From assembly GCA_011049115.1 (NCBI GenBank), contig DSCM01000038.1, positions 1 through 47,766 on the forward strand: a DNA stretch of 47,766 nt, read 5' to 3'. This document shows positions 41,962-47,766 of this stretch, in pieces. The translations under genes were made by a program, and so were the position numbers. The number at the start of each line of letters is the position of its first letter. The first letter of the stretch is position 1. Origin of the DNA: Pseudomonadota bacterium. Lineage in GTDB: Bacteria > Desulfobacterota > Anaeroferrophillalia > Anaeroferrophillales > Tharpellaceae. The notes under the pieces are model-generated. The model did no database searches and was not told where the DNA came from. It saw nothing but the letters and a program-made list of their open reading frames with translations.

Positions 41962-43569
41962 ATGGAAAATAGTTGGCAAAACCACGAAGTAAATATTCTG
42001 GTGGTTGACGATGATGAAGGTATCGTCGAAATTTTGGATGATTATCTTCGGGAATTGGGCTATCGCGTGGTTTGCGCCGCCAATGGGGTTGAAGCTCTGG
42101 AACGGCTTGACGAGAAAGATTTTGATTTGCTCCTGACCGATATCAACATGCCGAAAATGAACGGTATGGAACTGGTCGAACGGATCAAGACCCGGGAAAA
42201 GGCGCCGACCACGATTATGATTACCGCCTATGCGTCAATTCAGTCCGCGGTCGATGCCCTGAAATGCGGAGTTTATGATTATCTGACCAAGCCTTTTGTT
42301 CTGGATGAAGTTAAAAATGCCGTCAGCCGGGCCCTGGAAAAACATTTTCTTCAGCGCGAAAATGTTAATTTGAAGGAAATGATGGCCCTGTATCGGGCCA
42401 GTGAGGTGATCAGTTCCCGTTTTGTTTTTAAGGAAGTGCTTGAAGTTCTCTTTGATTCCGTAGCCTATTTTACCCAGACTGATTTTATCGCCCTTTATCT
42501 TGATGATTCAGGCGGGATTGAAGCCGATTCCGATTTTCGTCTCTGTCGGCGTAAACTGTTTTGTCGTTTGCCGACGGCGGATAGATATTTGCTTAATCTA
42601 TTGCCCAAGCGCTTTCCGGCCGTCGTGGCGGAAAAATATTTTCTTTGCAGCAGCAGCCGGATATTCAGCAAAAACGATGCCTCGCTGAGCGGCTTGTTCA
42701 AGGATGACTCGAACAGGTTTAATTATGAATCGATCATGACGTTTTCGTTGAAGGCCAATAATCGTCTGACCGGTTTTCTGGTCCTGGTTTCCCTCAGTCC
42801 TGAAATTGTTTTTACCGATCGCCTGCGGCGCCTGCTTTACATGCTGGTTTCCAAGGCGGCAGGCGCCATTGAGAACACCCGTCTCTACGACAACCTGCAG
42901 AGGCAATATGTCGAAACTGTCGAAAGTTTCGCCCTGGCCCTGGAGACCAAGGATTCCTATACCCATGGACACTCTCGGCAGGTGGCCTGTTATGCGGCCT
43001 TGATCGCTCGTAAACTGGATTTCTCTTCAGAGAAACTCGCCGCTTTGCAGCAGGCCGCGATTTTGCATGATATCGGTAAAATCGGGGTTTCTGATACCAT
43101 CTTGAATCTCTCCCGGCCCCTGACCGAAGGGGAATTTCAGGAAATCCGGGAACATCCTCGCAAGGGCCGGGATATTCTGGCTCCGATCAGTTCGTTGGCG
43201 ACGGTGACGGCGGTGGTCTATCATCATCATGAACATTGGAACGGCAAAGGTTACCCCGCCGGCCTGAGTGGTTTTGATATTCCCCTGATGGCGCGAATTA
43301 TCGCCGTGGCCGATGCCTTTGACGCCATGACCTCGCAGCGTCCCTATCGTTTGCCGCTGAGCTTGGATGAGGCCTTGGCCGAGTTGAGAAATGGGGCGGG
43401 CCGGCAGTTTGATCCCGAACTGGTCGCCGTGTTTCTCAAACATAAGGATGAAATCGAACTGATGTTGAGTAATCGTCCGCTGTCGGTTCAGCCTTCAGGA
43501 GGAAAAAACTATAGTTGTCCGGCGGCCCCCTCCGCCCATAACCTTTCCGAGACAATTTCTTGCGACTGA
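41962..43569 (+). CDS. Response regulator with HD-GYP domain
   Basis: This 535-residue cytoplasmic protein has a receiver domain (about 11-125) with VVDDDEG acidic residues, the phosphorylation aspartate D60 in LLLTDINMPKMNG, and a K in YLTKPF. A GAF-like middle domain (about 150-305) follows. The C-terminal HD-GYP phosphodiesterase domain (about 315-500) has HDIGKIGVSD near 369, HHHEHWNGKGYPAGL near 421-435 and VADAFDAMTSQRPYR. The metal ligands and the GYP triad are intact, so it should cleave cyclic di-GMP under control of an unlinked kinase. No strong binding site precedes the ATG. It overlaps ampG by ten bases. Confidence 0.93.
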   Translation: MENSWQNHEVNILVVDDDEGIVEILDDYLRELGYRVVCAANGVEALERLDEKDFDLLLTDINMPKMNGMELVERIKTREKAPTTIMITAYASIQSAVDALKCGVYDYLTKPFVLDEVKNAVSRALEKHFLQRENVNLKEMMALYRASEVISSRFVFKEVLEVLFDSVAYFTQTDFIALYLDDSGGIEADSDFRLCRRKLFCRLPTADRYLLNLLPKRFPAVVAEKYFLCSSSRIFSKNDASLSGLFKDDSNRFNYESIMTFSLKANNRLTGFLVLVSLSPEIVFTDRLRRLLYMLVSKAAGAIENTRLYDNLQRQYVETVESFALALETKDSYTHGHSRQVACYAALIARKLDFSSEKLAALQQAAILHDIGKIGVSDTILNLSRPLTEGEFQEIREHPRKGRDILAPISSLATVTAVVYHHHEHWNGKGYPAGLSGFDIPLMARIIAVADAFDAMTSQRPYRLPLSLDEALAELRNGAGRQFDPELVAVFLKHKDEIELMLSNRPLSVQPSGGKNYSCPAAPSAHNLSETISCD

Positions 43570-44798
43570 TCGTCAAGGTGCGGGCTCTTTTTGAACTGGC
43601 TCTGACCGCGCGGATGCTGGTTGCCTTGCTGATGGGTTTTGCCTGCGGTCTGCCCTTGTTGTTGACGATCACGATTCTTCAGGCCTGGATGAAGGAGTCC
43701 GGAGTCGACATTCGCGTGATCGGGCTTTTTTCCCTGGTTGGCCTGCCCTATACCCTGAAATTTCTCTGGGCTCCGGTTCTGGATCGCTATAGTTTGCCGT
43801 TTCTGGGGCGACGCCGAGGCTGGCTTCTGGTCGCGCAGTTTGCTCTGATTCTGACCATCGCCGGTCTGGGACTGGCCAGTCCACTTGAAAGCCCGCACCT
43901 GGTTGCCTTGCTGGCTTGTCTGGTGACCTTTTTTTCTGCTTCACAGGATATTGTCGTCGATGCTTACCGACGAGAAGATCTGAGTGATGCCGAACTGGGG
44001 CTGGGCTCTTCCCTGTATGTCAACGGCTATCGTCTCGGAATGCTTCTGGCCGGCAGCGGCGGCTTGATTCTGGCGGATCATCTTTCTTTTCGCGCGGTTT
44101 ACCTGGTCATGGCCGGATCCCTGCTTCTCGGAGTTCTGACCACCGTTTTCTGCCGGGAACCGCGACATGATGCCGGCCGGCCACGCTCCTTTAGAGAGGC
44201 CGTGCTGGGGCCGTTTGCCGACTATTTCAGTCGTCGGGGGGCCTGGTTGCTGCTGGCCTTTATTCTTTTTTATAAAATCGGCGATCAGATGGCTTCCAGT
44301 CTGACCATGCCGTTTTATCTGGAGCTGGGTTTCAGTAAAACCGAGATCGGGACGGTGGTCAAACTTTTCGGTTTCTGGGCGACCCTGGCCGGTGGCCTGG
44401 TCGGTGGGCTGACCCTGTTACAAATCGGGATTTATCGGGCTCTGTGGTGGTTTGGTCTGTTGCAGGCTCTTTCGACGGCCGGGTTTGTGCTTCTCGCTCA
44501 GGCCGGAGGCGGACTTTGTCTTCTGACCGGGGTGATCGCTTTTGAAAACCTGAGTGCGGGCATGGGCACGGCGGCCTATGTCGCCTACATGGCGACGCTG
44601 ACCAATAAAAAATTTACCGCGACGCAATATGCCCTGCTTTCCAGTTTGATGGGGATTCCCAGGGTTCTGGCCGCGGCTCCGACCGGCTATCTGGTCGCCG
44701 CCGGGGGCTGGTCTTTCTTTTTTATCTTCTGTACGGCGGCGGCCTTGCCCGGCCTGCTGCTGCTTTACTGGATTCGGCCCGATAAGCTGGAGCTGTAA
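43560..44798 (+). CDS. ampG: AmpG-like muropeptide transporter (MFS)
   Basis: This 412-residue protein has about 12-14 membrane spans and the AmpG-family segments MGFACGLPLLL, IGLFSLVGLPYTLKFLWAP and SQDIVVDAYR. AmpG imports anhydro-muropeptides from peptidoglycan turnover across the inner membrane. The TTG at 43560 overlaps the preceding gene by ten bases; GTG at 43578 is another possible start, and neither has a strong binding site. Next to it come asnB and a ligase-like gene, which may point to peptide-amide chemistry. Substrate is inferred by family only. Confidence 0.87.
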   Translation: MRLIVKVRALFELALTARMLVALLMGFACGLPLLLTITILQAWMKESGVDIRVIGLFSLVGLPYTLKFLWAPVLDRYSLPFLGRRRGWLLVAQFALILTIAGLGLASPLESPHLVALLACLVTFFSASQDIVVDAYRREDLSDAELGLGSSLYVNGYRLGMLLAGSGGLILADHLSFRAVYLVMAGSLLLGVLTTVFCREPRHDAGRPRSFREAVLGPFADYFSRRGAWLLLAFILFYKIGDQMASSLTMPFYLELGFSKTEIGTVVKLFGFWATLAGGLVGGLTLLQIGIYRALWWFGLLQALSTAGFVLLAQAGGGLCLLTGVIAFENLSAGMGTAAYVAYMATLTNKKFTATQYALLSSLMGIPRVLAAAPTGYLVAAGGWSFFFIFCTAAALPGLLLLYWIRPDKLEL

Positions 44799-44820
44799 CT
44801 TTTGCGAGTAGATGAGTGGT

Positions 44821-46728
44821 ATGTGTGGTATTGCGGGAATCATCTCAGCCCGACTGGCGGCCTCTGATCTGGAGTATAAACTGCGTCGGATGGGGGACTG
44901 TCAGAGTCATCGCGGGCCGGATGACGAGCGGGTCGAGGTCTATCAAAACGGCGTTCGGCGGGTGGGTTTTGGTTTTGTCCGGCTGGCGATTCTCGATCTG
45001 GAAACCGGAATGCAGCCGGTGTTTTCTCCGGTTGACCGGTCGGCCCTGATCTGCAACGGCCAGCTCTATAATTATCTTGAACTGAAAGCCGGGCTGGGCG
45101 GGGTCGAATGGCTGACGCGAGGGGATGCGGAAGTCGCCCTGCAAATGTTCCGCCACCATTCTCCAGCCGTCGCCCTGCAAGCGTTCAACGGTATGTACGC
45201 TGGCGCTTTCTTCAGTCCGCGGGAAAATAAGGTGATTCTCTTTCGGGATCGTTTCGGCATCAAGCCGTTGTACTACCGAGAGTTCGCAGGTGATTTTTAC
45301 TTTGCCTCCGAGATCAAGCCTCTGCTGGCGGTGACCGATCGGGCCCGCCTTCGGCAGGAGTTGTTTCCCACCCTTTTCACCTATCGCTATCTTCCCGGTG
45401 AAGAGACGATTTTCAGCGGGATCAAAAGATTGCCGCCGGGTTACTTGCTGACCTATGATCTTGAACACGGTCATTATGAAATAAGTTCCTATTGGCAGAA
45501 TCTTTTTCCCGAAAAAGATTCTGCGCTTTCCCGGGCCGATGCCGAGGCTGAACTGTTTGAACTTTTTCAGGATGCGGTGCGGCTGCGGTTACGCTCCGAT
45601 GTCGAGGTGGGCAGTTTTTTGAGCGGCGGGATTGATTCCTGTGCGGTGGCTGCGGCCGCCGCCGGCGGTGGGCGAGGTTTGTCGCTGTTCACGATTGCTT
45701 TTTCCGAACCTCAGTACAATGAACTGCCGCTGGTCGAGGAGTTTCTCAAGGCTGCGGCGGGTCGTTTCGCGGGCAGCAAGCATTATGTTGATTTCTGTTA
45801 TCCGGATCAGCTGGCCGAACTGCCGGCCCTGCTGCGGGCCTTGGAGGAACCCATTTTTCTTGGAGCGGTGTTGCCTACCGACCAGGTCTGTCGCCTGGCG
45901 GCGCAAAAGGTCAAGACGGTGCTCACGGGTGAGGGGGCCGACGAGATCTTTGCCGGCTATCGTAAATTCTTACTGGAAATGGCGGCTTTCGAGTATTCTC
46001 AGCTCGGGGTTTCCGGGCGCCGGGAGCTGGTTCATCTTTATCCTGAACTGCCGGATTATCTGGCGGTGCGGGCCGATGATCCGCTGCGCCGTTACATTCA
46101 GAGCGAGGCCCTTTTCAGCGAAGCGGAACTGGCGCGTCTTCTCGGTTATCAGAATAAATCCCGGAAACCAAGGGTGGCCGGTCTTGTTTCTCTGGGGGCG
46201 GCGCCCAGGCTTGACGGCCACGAACATCCTCTGCACGCGGCCCTGGCCGTCGAGACTCGTTGCCGCCTGCCGGACTACGTTATTTTACGTCTTGATAAGC
46301 TGGCAATGCGCCATTCTCTGGAAACGCGGACCCCTTTTCTAGATTATCGTCTGGCCGAGTTTGCCGCCCGGCTGCCGCCTGAGTACAAGATCGACCTGTC
46401 TGGAAACCGGGGAAAGGATATCTGTCGCCGGGCTTTTTCCCGTTTTGGACTGCTGGATGAAAAGAGCGCCTGGCGGCGTAAACAGCCGTTTACCAGTCCG
46501 CTGGCCGTTTGGTTGGCCGATCGCAGGCTGTGGCCGGAGGTGGTTCGGGAAGCTTTGGCCGGAGAGATGATCAGGCGTCATGGAATTTTAAATCCGGCCA
46601 TGGTCAGGGAGCTGACGGAACAGGTCACCAGCGCCGGCGTTGGTCCGGCGACCCTGGTTTCGGGGGCGGATCGTCTTTTTGCGGTGCTGGTTTTTACTTT
46701 ATGGTTTGAGGAGTTCGGCCGTGAATGA
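44821..46728 (+). CDS. asnB: Glutamine-dependent asparagine synthetase-like amidotransferase
   Basis: This 635-residue protein has an N-terminal class II glutaminase domain: C2 is exposed after removal of Met (MCGIAGII), with RLAILDLE, ICNGQLYNY and RGDAEVALQ completing the site. The synthetase domain has the PP-motif SGGIDS near 269 and TGEGADEIFAGY near 370. ATG 44821 is chosen over ATG 44812 because the nucleophile must be residue 2. The family includes asparagine makers and enzymes that amidate other acids, such as peptidoglycan diaminopimelate. The AmpG and ligase-like neighbours keep that option open. Its end overlaps the next gene by eight bases. Confidence 0.9.
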   Translation: MCGIAGIISARLAASDLEYKLRRMGDCQSHRGPDDERVEVYQNGVRRVGFGFVRLAILDLETGMQPVFSPVDRSALICNGQLYNYLELKAGLGGVEWLTRGDAEVALQMFRHHSPAVALQAFNGMYAGAFFSPRENKVILFRDRFGIKPLYYREFAGDFYFASEIKPLLAVTDRARLRQELFPTLFTYRYLPGEETIFSGIKRLPPGYLLTYDLEHGHYEISSYWQNLFPEKDSALSRADAEAELFELFQDAVRLRLRSDVEVGSFLSGGIDSCAVAAAAAGGGRGLSLFTIAFSEPQYNELPLVEEFLKAAAGRFAGSKHYVDFCYPDQLAELPALLRALEEPIFLGAVLPTDQVCRLAAQKVKTVLTGEGADEIFAGYRKFLLEMAAFEYSQLGVSGRRELVHLYPELPDYLAVRADDPLRRYIQSEALFSEAELARLLGYQNKSRKPRVAGLVSLGAAPRLDGHEHPLHAALAVETRCRLPDYVILRLDKLAMRHSLETRTPFLDYRLAEFAARLPPEYKIDLSGNRGKDICRRAFSRFGLLDEKSAWRRKQPFTSPLAVWLADRRLWPEVVREALAGEMIRRHGILNPAMVRELTEQVTSAGVGPATLVSGADRLFAVLVFTLWFEEFGRE

Positions 46729-47662
46729 ACAGGGAAAGATAAGACTTGAAAGCCTGGTCTCTGCTTTTACTACGGAACTGCGCAAAGTGCTGGTGGAGAA
46801 AATTTCCCCCGGGCCTTTGACCTATGGATTTGAGTATGAATTGCTGCCTACGCGGCGTCTGACTCCGAAGGGGATCGACAAAATCGCCCAATGTTTACTG
46901 CGCTTGGGTTACCGGCCCCAGAAGGAGGGTGAATTTCTGGCTCTCAACGGGCTGCATCTTACCTTTGAGCCGGGCGGGCAGCTGGAGTATGGTTCTCCTC
47001 CTCTTTTTGCCTTCGATGACGAGGCCCTGGCTGCCCTGTTGGAACAGCTTCGGGAAACCAATCGCTGCATAGAGGCGTTCTGCGGGGTTAAATATCGAGG
47101 TGTCGCCTATCTTCCCGGTCGGGAAACGGCGAAGCTTTGCCTTGTCAGCCGGCGTTATTTGGATATGCATGCCCTGTTTTCCGACAATGGCGGGCGGGGC
47201 CGGGAAATGATGAAGGGGACGGCCTCGATACATTTTCATGTCAGGATTCGTTGTCTGGCGGAGATGTTGCCTTTATACCGGCTCCTGGCGGAGCTTGCGG
47301 CCGAGGCCCCATTCGGGATGGGACCGGAACGGCGAAAAATCTGGGACGCGACCGAAGAAAGTCGTTGCGGCCTGCCACCGCTGAACCTCTGTGCGAATGA
47401 GAATGAGCTGCTGGCCGGGATGGTCAGGCACGCCCTTAAGGCTCTGGACCTGCGTTATCGGCAGCCTTTTTTTATGATGAGAAATATTACCTTTGCCGAT
47501 TTTTTGCTTCACCTGACAACGATTTTCACCGATGTCAGGCTCAATCTCAAAGGTCCCACCTTGGAACTGCGAACCCCAGACAGCCTGCCGCCGGAGCATT
47601 TTTCAGCTCTCTGGCGGCGCTTTGTCATGGTCGTGGAAAGAAATATGACAACCGAAATTTGA
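46721..47662 (+). CDS. Compact glutamate-cysteine-ligase-like (GCS2 family) protein
   Basis: This 313-residue protein starts at GTG 46721 (GAGGAG seven bases ahead). TYGFEYELLP, LTFEPGGQLEYGSPP (about 79-93), RYLDMHALF with EMMKGTASIHFHV, KIWDATEESRCGLPP and FLLHLTTIFTDVRL correspond in order to the motifs of the plant/alphaproteobacterial-type glutamate-cysteine ligase and EgtA family. It is well short of the usual 420-500 residues of that group. The expected acid residues for ATP-Mg binding are present. The substrate cannot be read from sequence; a gamma-glutamyl ligase on an amine or thiol is the likely chemistry. It is translationally coupled to asnB. Confidence 0.75.
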   Translation: MNEQGKIRLESLVSAFTTELRKVLVEKISPGPLTYGFEYELLPTRRLTPKGIDKIAQCLLRLGYRPQKEGEFLALNGLHLTFEPGGQLEYGSPPLFAFDDEALAALLEQLRETNRCIEAFCGVKYRGVAYLPGRETAKLCLVSRRYLDMHALFSDNGGRGREMMKGTASIHFHVRIRCLAEMLPLYRLLAELAAEAPFGMGPERRKIWDATEESRCGLPPLNLCANENELLAGMVRHALKALDLRYRQPFFMMRNITFADFLLHLTTIFTDVRLNLKGPTLELRTPDSLPPEHFSALWRRFVMVVERNMTTEI

Positions 47663-47766
47663 CCAGTTGTGATTATCGAAAATTGATCACCCTGATAGCA
47701 AGATAAAGTTAGGCACTGATGTTCATGGTTAAATTTTAAGTTTGCTTATTGGTAATGTCTTTCCAG
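47663..47766. other. AT-rich end of the window
   Basis: No gene or terminator is recognised in these 104 bases. The composition changes to AT-rich directly after the ligase-like gene, which suggests that the transcription unit ends near here. Confidence 0.4.

Noticed and set aside
1-47766. tRNA, rRNA, CRISPR array, prophage or insertion sequence
   Set aside because: No TTCGA-type T-arm with a matching acceptor, no regularly spaced direct repeats and no transposase or integrase frame was seen.

Overview
The window looks like chromosome from a Gram-negative, anaerobic-type bacterium of the former Deltaproteobacteria (Desulfobacterota and relatives). This is inferred from gene content and order, not from any database search. 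Pointers are a multihaem c-type cytochrome beside System II cytochrome maturation genes (resB, ccsA), type IV pilus and Tol-Pal genes that imply an outer membrane, a CarD-PIN-ispDF block, and the orders gap-pgk-tpiA-secG, rplM-rpsI-argC-ilvBNC and psd-pssA-leuA. The DNA is moderately GC-rich. Nearly all of it is ordinary housekeeping sequence. No rRNA, tRNA, CRISPR array, insertion sequence or phage gene was seen.

Layout: 1-6556 (+) holds the end of a cytochrome c3/c7-type gene, resB-ccsA, gap, pgk-tpiA and secG, closed by a strong terminator. 6793-12918 (+) is more accessory: a lipoprotein, then a 1511-residue secreted repeat protein. 13322-25373 (-) runs in reading order carD, a membrane PIN-TRAM protein, ispDF, a TonB/TolA-like gene, tolB, pal, cpoB and pilMNOPQ. 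25733-27090 holds pilD (+) and rlmE (-), which converge. From 27106 onward everything is +: bioB-bioF, rplM-rpsI, argC, ilvB-ilvN-ilvC, psd-pssA, leuA, leuC-leuD, asd, an HD-GYP response regulator, ampG, asnB and a compact glutamate-cysteine-ligase-like gene.

How the genes fit together: gap/pgk/tpiA form triose interconversion. The GAPDH carries residues normally associated with NADP(H) use. ilvBNC, leuACD, argC and asd supply branched-chain, arginine and aspartate-family amino acids; leuB is not in the cluster. psd/pssA make phosphatidylethanolamine. The minus-strand block joins isoprenoid synthesis, the envelope-bridging Tol-Pal system (tolQ and tolR absent here) and pilus assembly.

The least ordinary DNA is between genes. 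A modular hairpin element occurs in three copies (19116-19348, 34958-35095, 36800-36938), whose stems differ in sequence yet remain foldable; one copy carries a 68-bp hairpin insertion. A perfect 42-bp palindrome lies just downstream of pal. Other candidate signals are an attenuator-like hairpin before rplM, an inverted repeat holding both start codons of the divergent rlmE/bioB pair, and a palindrome inside the putative carD promoter. The asnB plus compact GCS2-family pair behind ampG is the best candidate for an undescribed enzyme pair.
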